A stretch of 64,000 bases of DNA from Rehmannia glutinosa (GCA_016081115.2 JABTTQ020003021.1:62001-126000); one strand, 5' to 3'; shown: positions 34,707 to 47,599, numbered from the stretch's first letter. Numbers and translations: made by a program. The notes: a model not told the origin generated them from the letters alone.

Positions 34707-36200
34707 TCAGCTCAGTTCAATTAACCCTAACTCATGCTTGAGTTCTTCAAATCTTGATTCACATAATGGTTTTGTGAATATGTCAGCCAACTGTTTATCA
34801 GTTGAAATATATTCCAAGATGATGTCCTTCTTTTCAACATGATCTCTTATGAAGTGATATCTGACATTGATATGCTTTGTTCTTGAGTGCAACACAAGAT
34901 TCTTGAGTGATTGCAATTGCACTTGTGTTATCACACATGATTGGAATTTCCTTTTCTTCAACTTCATAGTCTCTCATTCTTTGCCTCATCCATAGGATTT
35001 GGGCACAACAATTTGCCGCTTGACTATGTATTATGCCCAATTTGTAGAGGTGGCTATTGAATTTTGCTTTTTGCTAAACCAGAAATTAGCTTTGTTTCAA
35101 GCATTTGACATGTGCCTCGAGGTGCTCTTCCTGTCAACTACGCATCCATAGATCAGTCGAATAGCCAATTAGCTTGAATCCACCTTCCTTTGGATACCAT
35201 AAGCCAACTTCTTGACTTCCTTTCAAATATCTCAAAATCCTCTTAGTCAGTCATATGGCTCTCTTTTGGAGCAGATTGAAATCTCGCACATACACCTACA
35301 AAGAAAGGTGATGTCGGCTCGCTTCTTTGTGAGATAAAGCAATGATCCAATAAGTGCTTTGTATCTTGTTTGATCTACAAGGCTTGCCATCCAGTATCCA
35401 TGTCCATTTTGACCGATGTATTCATTGGTATTTTCACGAAGACTTCTCCTCCATACCAAATTTCTTCATTAAATCTACGGTGTATTTTGTTTGACTTATG
35501 AAGGTTCCATCATTGTTGTTTTACTTGGAGTCAAGGAAGAATGTCGTTCTCCCATCATGCTCATTTCAAATTTGCTTTGCATGAGATTTGAAAATTTTTC
35601 ACATAGCTCTTTGTTTGTGGATCCAAAAATGATGTCATCCACATATATTTGAACAAGCAAGTATGCTCTTCTTCTCGTCTTGAATTAAGAAAAGTGTTCT
35701 ATCTACTTTTCCTTTTGTGAATCCATTCTCGGTTAGGAATTGTGACAAAGTATCATACCATGCTCGGGTGCCTGTTTCAATCCATACAGAGCTTTCTTGA
35801 GTTTGTATACCTTATCTCCAAGAGTCTTCCGCTCAAATCCTGGAGGTTGTTCAACATAAACTTCTTCTTCCAATAAACCATTTAGGAATGCACTTTTACG
35901 TCCATCCGATATACAATAAAATTCTTGTGAGTTGCATAGGCAAGAAACATCCTTATAGCTTCAATCTTGCTACAGGAGCAAATGTTTCATCAAAATCTAT
36001 TCCTTCTTCTTGGCAATATCCTTTGGCTACTAGTCTTGCTTTGTTTCTTACCACGTAACCCTCCTCGTTCATCTTGTTTACGAACACCCATTTAGTACCA
36101 ATGACATTTTGATGGGTGGGTCTTTGAACTAATTCCCATACTTCATTTCTTTCAAATCGATTGACTCTTCTTGCATAGCTTGAATCCAATGTGTGTCATC
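34707..36200 (-). pseudogene. Element B reverse transcriptase and RNase H
   Basis: Shows VIGTKWVFVNKMNEEGYVVR, KARLVAKGYCQEEGIDFDET, LEEEVYVEQPPGF, and TKGKVDRTLF and IYVDDIIFGS in separated frames. RNase H shows EIPIMCDNTSAIAIT, HINVRYHFIRDHVEKKDII and LADIFTKPLCESRFEELKHE before the stop at 34707. The motifs are better conserved than A at the C-terminus but fragmented upstream by small indels. Confidence 0.88.
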
Positions 36201-36289
36201 CAATGCTTGTAACACGTCTTTAGGCTCTATTTGTGAGATAAAGCATGTGAACATAGCTTCTTGTTGAGTTCTGGATCTTGTTTTGATGC

Positions 36290-37470
36290 CTTCTCTTATA
36301 TCTCCAATGACAAGTTCGGTGGATGGTCTTTCGGCCATCTTACATCGGTTGAAGTAAGTTAGTGGATTGATCGTCTAGCATTTGTGTTGCTTTGATCGGC
36401 TCTCTCGCAATCACTTAGCCGCAAATTTTCCAAAGATTCTATGAGACTCGGCTATCTCATCTTCCTGCGAGTTTAAAATTCGACTTAAACTTCAAAGATA
36501 GGGATTTTTCGTATGGTTAGATGATTGACTTATCATTTGACTCTTCAATGTCTTCTCCATTTACATTTGGCTCATCGAATACCACATGAATGGATTCTCT
36601 CGCAACCATAGTCCTTTTGTTGAGTACTCAGAGGTTTTGCTTTAATTTTGAGTATCCCAAGAAGATACCTTCATCACTTTAGCATCGAAAGCCTTTAGAT
36701 TGTCTTTGCCATTGTTGTGGATGAAGCATTTACATCCAAATATTCTAAAATATGCAACATTTGGTTTTCTCCTGTCCAAATCTCATAGGGAGTCTTTGTC
36801 ATTTGTCTCATTTTATCATACATCTATTTTGAGTGTAGCAAGTTTGTGTTGATTGCTTGACCCAAAATCTCTTTGGTAACCCTGTTTTACGCTAACATGG
36901 TCCTTGCCGCTTCTTTGAGAGTTCTATTCCTTCTTTTTCTCGCAACTCCATTCTCATTGTGGAGTCCTTGGTGTAGATAATTCATGACCAATGCCATTTT
37001 CAATACAATATTGAGTTATTATACCATTGACAAATTCGGTTCCTCTATCCGATCTTATTTTGATAATGGTTTGGCTCTTCTCATTTTGAATCCTCTTCAT
37101 CATTGCGGTAGTTTACGTAGAGTTTCTTTTCTTCTTATACATGAATGTTGTCCATGTATATCTTGAGTAGTCATCTACTACCACCAAGGTATATTTCTTC
37201 CCACTTATGCTTTTTGGTTCAAATGGACCAAATAGATCCATATGTAGCGGTGCAATATCCTGTTGAAGATGGGCATGTATTTTCTTTGAATGATGATTTG
37301 ATCTGTTTTCCCTTCGGCATCGTCACATATACTCTCCTTTGTATATCGAAAGTCGGAAGACCTATCACAAGATTACTCGCAAGCTTGTTAAGTGTTTTGA
37401 AATTCGGGTGGCTCAACTTTTTTGCCACAAACAACTTGATTCAATTTGTGCTCTTTGCTAATAGACAGTC
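36290..37470 (-). pseudogene. Element B integrase
   Basis: Pieces of GAG-pre-integrase (LSHPNFKTLNKLASNLV, KGKQIKSSFKENT) and of the rve core (IRSDRGTEFVNG, GVARKRRNRTLKEA-like, IFGCKCFIHNN) occur in order but in shifting frames. The copia linker ESIHVVFDEPNVNGED follows. The CDAC of element A is lost by indels. Confidence 0.82.
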
Positions 37471-37679
37471 TTTGGGTGTAGCGGTTGACCAATCTACTAC
37501 ATACATGTTCCTTTGTCCGCATCCTTGCAACACAACTTCATTTGATTCAATATCATTGATTTGGCATATACCCATGTTAAATCCAACATTATAGCCCTTG
37601 TCACGAGTTGGTGATGCTTAGCAAGTTGAAGTTGAGTCCTTCAACATATGCAACATCTGTGATTTCTAATCCGTTCTTC

Positions 37680-37840
37680 TTGATGGATCCGATTGCCTCT
37701 TATTTCTCCTGGAGCTTCATTTCCTCCAAATATGACTTTTGCTCCTTTAACTTCCTTGAATTTTGATGATTTTTCTTGTTTCTGTCATATGTCCGGAAGC
37801 GACCACTATCCATGTACCAGGTTCCTTGGCACTCGGTTGT
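37680..37840 (-). pseudogene. Element B aspartic protease
   Basis: Nucleotide similarity to the protease of A. GTWYMDSG is recognisable at about 37815, and the following CSRHMTGN is disrupted by indels. VIFGGNEAPG is readable near 37725. Confidence 0.7.
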
Positions 37841-37989
37841 TCCTTGAACCCGCAATCAAGGAAATTATGTTTTAGGTACCCATACTTGTTGGGTCCGAGG
37901 GGTTAGTATTGTAAGATGATCCAACCAGTCTATAGCCAAATGATCGGCTCACAGGGGTTGCCATCTATCGGTGCCATAATCATAATTAA

Positions 37990-40139
37990 TTTTGGCAAAT
38001 TGATTGGGGATTCTAGGTTCATATCAATTTGTCTCTTTTGTCGTATGCATGTATATGTGTTTTAGCAATTTCCTTCTTTGGGTAATGTGGTGTCTCGAGT
38101 GTAGTGCCTAGGTGCATATGTGTCTTGATGAAAGCTCTTATACTTTTGGAATGGCCTTTTGCTTGAGTTCTAGGCACTTTGCCATTTGGGCTTATATTCC
38201 ATAAGTTTATCGATAGTTGACATCGTTCAATCAGCTTGGCTTGGATATTTTCTACCATTCCCATCATATGTGTTTCTTTTATAGAACTTTTGGAGTTTTT
38301 GGTAGCTCTGTTTCTTCTTTTCTGAGTAATTCTGTTTGGAGTTTCTTGAGGAACTTGGTGAATTTCTTCTCATTGTCCTCTCAACGCACCCAACCAATTT
38401 CTTTGTTTTCCTTTTCCTTTATAACCAAGGCCATTTGCTTGTAATTGTGCTTTGGAGTGAATGTGTGTGCACCATTTGAGTTTTGGATTTTTGAGATACT
38501 TCATTTTGCTTGAAGATCCTTTTTCCAAAATTACTTTTGGAGTTTGACATAGCACGAGGAATTAAATCATAAGCCTGTCTTGTCTCCACATTCTCTTTGA
38601 CTCATAATAAGATCATCCAATGATTTAGATGCCTTAGTGAATGAGGCAATCACATTTTTGAGGTCATTCTCCTCTTTTCTATGGCGATTATTTCTTATTA
38701 GCTATTAGCATTGGCATTTTTTTTTAAACTTTTATTCTCATCGGCTATTTGACTTAGAGTACTCGGCTCCTTAGTCATTTGTGAGTTTTCGCTCTTGAGT
38801 AGGTTGTTTTCCTCATTTAGTAGTGTGTGTGAGGATTTAATGTGTTCAAAATCTTTCATCATTTTGCCTAATGAATCATAAAGATCAGTGGGTGATGAAG
38901 TGTGTGTGTCACTATCACTATCACTAGACCGAGTTTGATGAGTTAGAGTGTACCTCATCTTCTTGGTCGTTGATCTTGTTCCTTGGCCATCAAACGGATC
39001 GGGCTTCTTCTTGAGTCACTTGAGTAGTCAGCCTTGCTCTCTCAATCATTTGTCTCTCTTGACTTGTTTGTCTCAATGATCTCTGCGACCAACATTGCCT
39101 TTTTATTTTCTTGTCTTCTTTCTCTCAAGACCTTTCTTTCTTCTTCATTCTGTATTTGTTGACTACGAGGATATGGACAATCAATGGCATAGTGACCTGG
39201 TTGCCTACGGTTCAAATAGATATTCAACCTTTTGATCACCTCTTTCTATTCTTGGATTGTCACCTTTGATATTGACTTTTTGATGATATGTTCTCTTGGT
39301 TGGCCTATCTTCCTTGACTTGGGGAGGCGAGTGTCTTCTCGGAAGATTCGCTTGCCTCTCTTGTAGTTCTTATTGAAGAACTTGTTGAGCCTTTTAACCA
39401 TCGGGTTATTTCTTATGGATCAATGACACTTTGATCTCGGCTCTCTTTCCATCTTAACAATTAGAGCAGTTATTTTGGGTAAATTGTCTCCCTCGATCTT
39501 TTCTTCTCACTCAAATTCGTAGGCTTTGAGATCCGAGAATAGTTCATGGTTGGAGGTCTTCGATAGGTCCATGGAATGTCTCGGTGCCATGACCTTCATT
39601 TCCCATTCAAATTTGGGAGACTTTTTAGGATCTTCATACACATTTCTTCGTGTATATTCCTTTCCAAGTGCGAGATAGCTCGTTGGTGGTTTTACGTGAA
39701 CCGAGCATCGAGTTGATCCGGTTTTCTCCACGATCATTTTGAAATTCTCAAATTTTTGTACGAGACCACTAATAATTTATTTTCCTTGATTTGCTCGAGC
39801 CTTCACAAATCAATGTTAGCTTATCCGATTTCTTTAGCCGTTTTGCATGATTTGACTTTATTGAACATGGCTACATTGTCCAGGTTGTATCTTTTTCTGT
39901 CATCATTTGTCCATTCGATTCTTGGTTTTTCAACCATATTTGGTCTCAGGGCAACATCTTCACCTTCACCGATTGTAGCTCTTCTTACAATGTGTTCACT
40001 TTTAAGATTTGCGTGGCCCATCCTCTATCACTATCCACATCTCATCATGTAATCTTTGATAGATGAGCTCGCATCGAATTTTCCAATCATCAAATTCTTC
40101 AATAGTGAACATAGAGATGCGTGTCAAATTTGCTTCCAT
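37990..40139 (-). pseudogene. Element B gag
   Basis: ATG at 40139 gives MEANLTRISMFTIEEFDDWK. Next come WTNDDRKRYNLDNVAMFNKV (about 39930), WEMKVMAPRHSMDLSKTSNH (about 39590), a damaged knuckle keeping RQPGHYAIDCPYP (39210-39170), and the coiled-coil region with DLYDSLGKMMKDFEHIKSSH (38890-38830). It lacks the internal deletion seen in A and shows the fuller capsid part. Confidence 0.85.
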
Positions 40140-40188
40140 GATAATAACTTTTAATGATAAAAGGAGTTTTGAAAACTTAAGTACTAAA

Positions 40189-40342
40189 AGGCGGCCACCT
40201 AGGCCGATTTTTACAACATTGGCTGATTCTAAGATCACGTAATCCTTCCAAATCTCGTAGAAAATTCAACGTGAACAATCCTTCTCCTTCTTCTTCAACG
40301 CACTACTGTGAGAAATCCTTCCTCCTTCTTCTTCAATACACT
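40189..40342. repeat. 154-bp copy of element B left flank, inside element B
   Basis: Identical in length and near-identical in sequence to 27658-27811, including the hAT MITE end and the ACACT duplication. The join to the retrotransposon leader at about 40188-40193 shows GCGG shared by both partners (leader ...AAAGCGG in C; flank ...AGGCGGCC), a short microhomology. Confidence 0.95.
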
Positions 40343-41901
40343 TGTAGGTCCCAAGGGGTGTGAGTGTAAGGTTTAGAAGGGGGGTTGAATAAATCTTACC
40401 AAATTTTCACTTTTGGTCCTTTTAAAAGTTCAGAGTTGATACTACACAGTTGTGTCCTTGATGGACAGCCAATTTAGTTAATCAGAGAGTTAGTCACTCA
40501 ATAGACTGACTCGAGAGTTGTTGATAGAATAACTCAGCTATTAAGACTGAATTAGCTCAACTGTGGTTTGTTTTTAGCGGAAGACTTAACACCCTTAAGT
40601 TTGGTTTAGTTATGATTTAATGCTTGGTTTTAGTACTTAGAGATTATCAGTTGGATAGCAAATATGTCGCCAGTAATTAAACAAATAAGATGCAGGAATT
40701 AAAGTGCTGAAATGTAAATGACACGATAAGTTTTTATAGAGGTTCGAAGATGGGGTAATTCTTCTACTCCTCTCTTCTCCAACTCCTGGAGGAATCCACT
40801 AGGTATTGATCAAGTATACAAAGTGGTAACAGTCGGAACAAGTCTTGATCACAGCTGAATTGATCCTTTGGGACTCGTCCGGAGATGCCTTGATCACTCG
40901 GTTGGCTTCTCGTATGACTCGGCTTCTTCACAAGGCAATTTTGCGCTTGCTACTACGACTCACTTGCTCAAGCTCTTTGGATTTGATCACGAAGCCCTCC
41001 AAAAACTCGAGATCGGTTCGACCTTGAACCTTCCTACAATCCTTCGTGGAATGTAGACCCCTTGATTCTTCAACAATTTCCTCTTCAATCGATTGAAGTT
41101 ATCTTTCCTTCAGGTGAGTGTTGGATTGATTTTCTTCGTAGTGTAGGCTTGAGGATTAATCTTGAATGATTTGAGAATATCTTAGGTTACAATTCAAATA
41201 TTTGCTTGAATGTTCGTGATTGGGTAACCTTCGTAACCTTCTCTCGAAGTCATTCCTGGCTTTTATAGTGATCTTTCAAAAAATGCGCCGTTGAAGAGAT
41301 AGGCTTATTTTTGAAAGTCACTTCAGTCGTTGGCTTGTCTTGTTGCGATCCTTGGAATTGCCACTTCCTCGTATGAATTGTTCTTGACTTTTTTAGAGTT
41401 CGACACGGTGTAGTGCTTCATCGTTCATTCATTTTGACGCTTTACGACCGAGCACTGAGAAAGGTAGCATGGAGGTATTACTTGTTTAAGTAATTCTCTT
41501 GATTTCGCGCAACGGATCTCTTTGATTATCTCGACTTCTGATGTTTCTTGCTTTCCCAGATGACTTAGAGTCGCTTTCAATCATTGAATGACTCTTCGTC
41601 ACTTCAACTTGAGACTTGGCTATCTTGAGTTGACTTGATCGAGCTTTACTCATTGCATCTCAGTTGCACCTTTTTCTGAAGTTCCGTCTTCTCTTCTTTG
41701 CCATACTCGGTACCGTCTGCGGCGGAGTCTTCCTTCTAGTCTCGGTTGTCTTCTTGCATGTTTGGCGAAAGCATAGTCGACTTAACTCACTTGACCAGAT
41801 TTATTTGTTACAATGCGATTTTACAACAAAATGGGGTGCCAACTTCCTATTCTAAGTTTTACATGGCATTCATCAAAATCTAAACAATAAATTTCCCAAC
41901 A
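40343..41901 (-). repeat. Element B right-hand LTR (solo-LTR-like)
   Basis: 1559 bp. It is preceded by ACACT and followed by ACACT, so alone it has the form of a solo LTR with its own target duplication. TATA-like box at 41260-41267 on the minus strand. There is no primer site beside it. Confidence 0.93.
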
Positions 41902-42034
41902 ACACTCATGTGTGAAAAAGTTGCGAGACAATTCCCCATAGTTGCTAGAGCTCGACTACGTTCAAAGGTTGCTTATGAAGATGTGATTTGTGTTTGTATA
42001 GATGTGTCATGGTGTTTTTATATACCATTAACTA
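41902..42034. other. 133-bp spacer between elements B and C
   Basis: Contains the right ACACT duplication of B and, at its end, the AACTA duplication of C. The last bases (TACCATT AACTA) continue the minisatellite found beyond C. No gene. Confidence 0.9.
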
Positions 42035-43573
42035 TGTTAGGAATTTTATTGGTTAGATTTTGATGAATGCGATGTGAAACTTAGAATAGAAAGTTGGCAC
42101 CCCAATTCTTGTCAGAAATGTATTGTAACAATTAGAGCTGGCCAAGCCTGAGTTAAGTCACTACGCCATAACATGCAAGAAGACATTTGACCAAGACGGA
42201 AGAAAGACCTTTGTGAAACATTTGAATATGGCAAAGAAAGTAGAGGGAACTCTATCAAGAAGCAATGAGATGCAAACTGAGTGGAGCATCATCAAGTCAA
42301 CTCAAGAAAAGCCAAGTCTCAAGTTGAAGTGACAGAAGAGTCATCCAATGATTGGAAGCTGACTTAAGTCACCGGGGAAAACAAGAAAAGATCAAGTCGA
42401 GATAATCAGAAAAGAATCTAGTTTAAATCAAGAGATTTACTTAAACAAGTAATATCTCCATACCACCTTTCTTGGAGTGCCTCCCCGAGAAGCGTGCAAA
42501 AGGAATGAACCAATGGGAAGCATTACACCGTGTCGAACTCTGAAAAGGTGAAAGAACAATTCATACGAGGAAATGGCAATTCCAAGAATCGCAACAAGAC
42601 AAGTCAACGATCGCAGTGCAAGTGACTTTCAAAATAAGCTTATCTCTTCAACGGGCAAATTTTTGAAAGTTCACTATAAAAGGCCGAGGAGTTTGTTTGA
42701 GAAAAAGAGATACATAGATGACACATATGTGAGATATACAAGCATATTAGAAAAATTGAAATATTCTCAATCCTCAAGCCTACATTACGAAGAACATCAA
42801 TCCAACACTCACCGTGAAGGAAAGATAACTTCAATCGAGTTGAAGAGGAAAATATCGAAAACAAGGGGTCTACATTCCAGGAAGGATTGTAGGAAGGTTC
42901 AAGGTTGAGCAAGTCTTAAGCTTTTGGAGGGCCGTGATCAAATCCAAAGAGCTTGAGCAAGTGAGTCAGAGTAGCAAAGCAAGCCGCCTGTGAAGAAGCC
43001 GAGTCGCACGAGAAGCCACCAGTGATCAAGCGTCTCATCGAGTCCTTAAGGATCAAGCTGTTGCAGATCAAGACTTGTATCCGGACTGTTACCACTTTGT
43101 AAACCGATCATTACTTAGTGGATTCCTCCAGGAGTTGGAGAAGAGAGGAGAGAAGAATTACCCCATCTTCGAACCTCTATAAAAATTTCATTGTGTCATT
43201 TACATTTCAAAGACTTTAATTCTTGCAATTTTAATCGCTTATATCTCACGATAAATTTGCTATCCACTTGATAAATTATAAGTACTAAACCAAGCACTAA
43301 ATTCTTACTTAATCAAACTTAAGGGTGTTAAGTCTTCCATTGAAAATAAAACCACAAATTAAGTTAAATTATAGCCAAATTTGAGTTACTCCATCAACAG
43401 CTCAAATTGAAGTCTGTTGAGAGATTAACTCTACTTGGTGACTAATTCGATCGTCCATCAAGGACACAATTTGTGTAGAATCAACTCAGAGATTTAAAAG
43501 GACTAAATCGAAAATTTGGTAAGGTTTATTCAACCCCCTTCTAAACCTTACACTTACACCCCTGGGACCTACA
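42035..43573 (+). repeat. Element C 5' LTR
   Basis: 1539 bp, TGTTAGGAAT to GGGACCTACA. The start is TGTTAGGAA rather than TGTTGGGAA as in A and B, marking C as a slightly different subfamily. Confidence 0.95.
42675..42682 (+). promoter_or_regulatory. TATA box of element C 5' LTR
   Basis: TATAAAAG within TTCACTATAAAAGG, conserved in the 3' LTR at 55103-55110 and in the LTRs of A and B. It is the likely start region of the genomic RNA. Confidence 0.7.
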
Positions 43574-43575
43574 AG

Positions 43576-43587
43576 TGGTATCGAGTG
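43576..43587 (+). other. Element C primer binding site, damaged
   Basis: TGGTATCGAGTG in place of TGGTATCAGAGC, two bases inside the LTR. The change turns CAG into CG, like many differences in this window, so it may be a sequence error. Confidence 0.8.
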
Positions 43588-43702
43588 GTTGGTTCATTGA
43601 ATCCTCCCATCGTTAGTTCTTGAACTAGATCTCCAAACTTTTCAAAGTCCGCTTTAGTACTTAAACTTTCAAAACTCTTCTTTATCATTAAAAGTTATTA
43701 TC

Positions 43703-45900
43703 ATGGAAGCAAATTTGACACGCATCCCTATGTTCACTATTGAAGAATTTGATGATTGGAAAATTCGTATGCGTGCTCATCTATCAAAGATTACATGATG
43801 AGATGTGGATAGTGATAGAAGATGGGCCTCTTCAAATCTTAAAGGTGAACACGGATGTACGAAGAGTTGCACCAAGGAGAAGAAGATGTCAAGCTCCTGC
43901 ACTAGTCATGGTTGAAAACCAAGAACTCGAGTGGACAAATGATGACAGAAAAAAGATATAACCTGGACAATGTAGCCAAGGACATCTCTACAAAACTTGG
44001 ACAAAGCCATGTTCAACAAAGTCAAATCATGCAAAACGGCTAAAGAAATGGGACAAGTCGACATTGATTTGTGAAGGCTCGAGCAAATCAAAGAAAACAA
44101 ACTATCAGTGGTGGTCGACAGTAAATTTGAGAACTTCAAAATGATCTCGGGAGAGAACCTGGATCAACTAGACGCTCGGTTCACGTAAATCACAAATGAG
44201 TTGTCTACACTTGGAAAGGAATATACGTGAAATGAAATGTGTATGAAGATCCTAAAAAGTCTTCCAATTGAATGGGAAATGAAGGTCATGGCACCGAGAC
44301 ATTCCATGGACCTATCAAAGACATCCAACCATGAGTTATTCTCAAACCTCAAAGCCTACGAGTTTGAGCCGAGAAGAAAAGACGAGAAGAGACAATGTAC
44401 CCAAAAAAGATGCTCTAATTGTCAAAGATGGGAAGAGAGCGAGGTCAAAGAGGTAATTGACCCGGAAGAAATAGCCCCGATGGTTAAAAGATTTAACAAG
44501 TTCTTTAATAAGAACTACAAGAGAGAAAGGGTGAATCTTCCGTAAGACACTTCCTCCCTCCAAATCAAGGGATGATAGGCCAACCAAGAGAAACATCATC
44601 AAAAAGTTGAGTATCAAAGGGTCGACAATCCAAGGATGGAAAGAGTCGATCAAAAGGTTGAGTATCTATGTTGGAACGTCAGACAACCAGGTCACTATGC
44701 CATTCGATCGTGCATATCCTCAGTAGTCAACAAGTACAGGGGATGAAGAAGAAAGGAAGATCTTCGGAGAAAGAAGACAAGAAAAGAAAAAGGCAATGAT
44801 GGCTTCACGAGATCTTTAAACAACCAAGTCAAGAGAAATAAGTGATTCGTGAGAGAGCAATGAAGCCGACTACCAAGTGACTCAAGAAGAAGCCTTTATC
44901 TCGCTTGATGGCCAAAGAACAAGATCAAGAAGATGAGGTACAATCTAACTCAACAAACTCGCAGACACTAGTGATAGTGATCGTGACACACACACTTCAT
45001 CACCCACTCGATCTTTATGATTCATTAGGCAAAATGATGAAAGATTTTGAACACATTAAATCCTCACACACACTATTGAATGAGGAAAACAGCCTACTCA
45101 AAAGTCAAAACTCAAAGTCGACTAAGGAGCCGAGTACTCTAAGTCAAATAGCCGATGAGAATGAAATTTTAAAGGCCGAAAATGCTAAATTAGTAGCGAG
45201 AAATTCTTTGCTATAGAAAAGAGGGAGAATGACCTCAAGAATGTTATTGCCTCATTCACTAAGACATCTAAATCATTGGATGATCTTATCATGAGTCAAA
45301 GAGAATGTGGAGACAAGACAAAGCTTAGGATTTAATTCTCTCGTGCTATGTCAAACCTCAAGAGAAATTTTGGAAAAAGGATCTTCAAGTCATGAAGAGT
45401 CCGAAAAATCCAAAACTCTAAATGTTGCACACATTCACTCAAAGCACAATAACAAGCAAACTGGCCTTGGTTACAAAGGAAAAGGAAAATAGCCGATTGA
45501 GTGTGCTTGAAAGGACAAAGTGAGAAGAGATTCAGTGAGTCCTCAAAGAAACTCCTACCGTAAAAATACTGTAAAAAGGAAAGAGCTACCAAAAATCCCA
45601 GAAAACACATAAAAGAAATACATATGATGTGAATGGTAGAAAATATCCAAGCCAAGTGATTGGAATAATGTGAACTATCGCCACGTACTTATGGAATATA
45701 AGCCCAAATGGCAAAGGCCTAGAACTCAAAGAAAGGCCATTCCAAAAGCATAAGAGCTTTCATCAACACACATATGCACCTAGGCACTACACTAAAAACA
45801 CCACAATTACCCAAGGAAGGCAATTGCTAAAACACATATGCAGCATACGGACAAAAGAGACAATTGTATGAACCTAGAATCCCCAAGCAATTTGCCAGGA
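43703..45900 (+). pseudogene. Element C gag
   Basis: ATG at 43703 gives MEANLTRIPMFTIEEFDDWK. Frames then shift: ELEWTNDDRKK (43930), WEMKVMAPRHSMDLSKTSNH (44275), a damaged knuckle around 44665-44715 (CWNVRQPGHYAI-like), and a coiled coil with DLYDSLGKMMKDFEHIKSSH (45010-45070) and IADENEILKAENAKL. The full capsid part is present, as in B. The Lys-rich tail continues to about 45900. Confidence 0.83.
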
Positions 45901-46024
45901 TTAATTATGATTATGGCATCGATAGATGGCAACCCCTTAGAGTCAAATCATTTGGCTATAGGTTGGTTGGATCATCTTACAATTTAACTCCCCTCAGACC
46001 GCACAAGTATGGGTACCTAAAACT

Positions 46025-46215
46025 TAATTTCTTGATTGCGGGTTCAAGGAACCCGGGCATGGATAGTGGCATTCAGGACATATGACAGAAATAAGAGAAA
46101 TCATGTCAAAATTCAAGGAAGTCAAAGGAGCAAAAGTCATATTTGGAGGAAATGAAGCTCCTGGTGAAATAAGAGGCGTGGATCCATCAAGAGGAATGGA
46201 TTAGAAATCACAGAT
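46025..46215 (+). pseudogene. Element C aspartic protease
   Basis: The DSG of the active site is visible in MDSGIQDI (about 46060), but the CSRHMTGN that should follow is shifted out of frame. FGGNEAPGE is readable at about 46145. Confidence 0.72.
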
Positions 46216-46229
46216 GTTGCATATGTTGA

Positions 46230-47560
46230 AGGACTCAACTTCAACTTATCGAGTATCGCGCCTCTGCGTGACAAGCGGCTACAATGTTGGATTCAACATG
46301 GGTATATGCCAAATCAAAGATATTGAATCAAATGAAGTTGTGATGCAAGGATGTAGACGATTTAAAAATATGTATGTAGTGGATTGGTCAATCAGCAACA
46401 CCCAAAGACTGTCTACTAGCAAAGAGCACAAACAATCAAGTTTGGTCAGCACAAAAAGTCGAGTCACCGAATTTCAAAACAATTAACAAGCTAGCAAGAA
46501 GTCAACTTGTAGAAGGACTTCGGACTCGGGGATACAAGAAGGAGAGTATATGTGATGCATATCGAAGGAAAGCAAATCAAGTCGTCATTCATAGAAAAGA
46601 CATGCCCATCCTCAACAAGAATATTGCATCTACTTCATATGGATCTATTTGGCCCAATGTGGAACCAAGCCAAAGATAAGTGGAAAGAAATACACCTTGG
46701 TGGTAGTAGATGACTACTCAAGATATACATGGACAATATTCATGTGCAAGAAGAAAGAAACTCTACAAAAACTACCACGGTGATGAAGAGGATTCAAAAT
46801 GAGAAGAGTCAAACCATTATCAAAATAAGATCGATAGAGGAACCGAGTTTGTCAATGGAATAATAACTCAAGATTGTATTGAGAATGGTATTGGTCATGA
46901 ACTATCGCAAGGACTCCACAGCAGAATGGAGTTGCAGAAAGAAGAAGAACCCTCAAAGAAGAGGACCATGCTAGCCTGAAGGGGTTACCAAAAGATTTTG
47001 GGTGAAGCAATCAACACACACTTGCTACACCCAAAACAGATGTATGATAAATAGACAAATTGACAAAGACTCCTTTATGAGATCGGACTGGAAGAAAACC
47101 AAGTGTTGCATATTTGTAATATTTGGATGTAAATGCTTCATCCACAACAATGGCAAAGACAACCTAAAGGCCTTTGATGCTAAAGTCGATGAAGGTATCT
47201 TCAGATACTCAAACAAAGCAAAGCCTACAGAATACTCAACAAAAGAACTATGGTTACTGAAGAATCCATTCATGTAGTATTCGATGAGCCAAATGTAAAT
47301 GGAGAAGACATTGTAGAGTCGGTGATAAGTCAATCATCCAACCATCTGAAGAGTCCTATCTTTGAAAAGCTGAAGCCGGAATTATCAATTGAGGAAGAAG
47401 ATGAGATAGTCAATCTCAAAAACAGTGGAAAATTTGCGGCTAAGTGATTATGAAAGAGCTGACCACAAAGAACAGTACCGCAAGTCGATCAATCCGGCTA
47501 ACTTACTCCAACCTGATGTAAGATGGCCGAGAGACCATCCACAGAACTTGTCATTGGAGA
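46230..47560 (+). pseudogene. Element C integrase
   Basis: Nucleotide and protein pieces in order: GICQIKDIESNEVVMQGC (46290), NFKTINKLARS-like, LLHMDLFGP-like (46630), KKYTLVVVDDYSRYTW (46685), IRS/RGTEFVNG (46830) and IFGCKCFIHNNGKDNLKAFD (47120). Then comes the linker ESIHVVFDEPNVNGED (47260). Several frameshifts fall in the catalytic core. Confidence 0.82.
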
Positions 47561-47599
47561 TATAAGAGAAGGTGTCAAAACAAGATCCGAACTCAACAA

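Larger units (their letters stand above)
27812..41901 (-). mobile_element. Sirevirus-like element B with rearranged 5' end
   Basis: Same plan as element A on the minus strand, flanked by a perfect 5-bp duplication ACACT (27807-27811 and 41902-41906). Its leader is cut at about 40188, deleting the primer site, and replaced by a 154-bp copy of the element's own left flank followed by a complete LTR. Plain integration cannot make this order. All genes carry frameshifts. The left LTR and body look like a full-length allele, while the last 1.7 kb look like a solo-LTR allele of the same site. Confidence 0.9.

Noticed and set aside
28565..41350. Ordinary methylation decay (C to T) as the cause of the CAG/CTG differences
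   Set aside because: Many replacements are CGG, TCG or CGA and small indels, which C-to-T change on either strand cannot produce; some true decay may still be mixed in.
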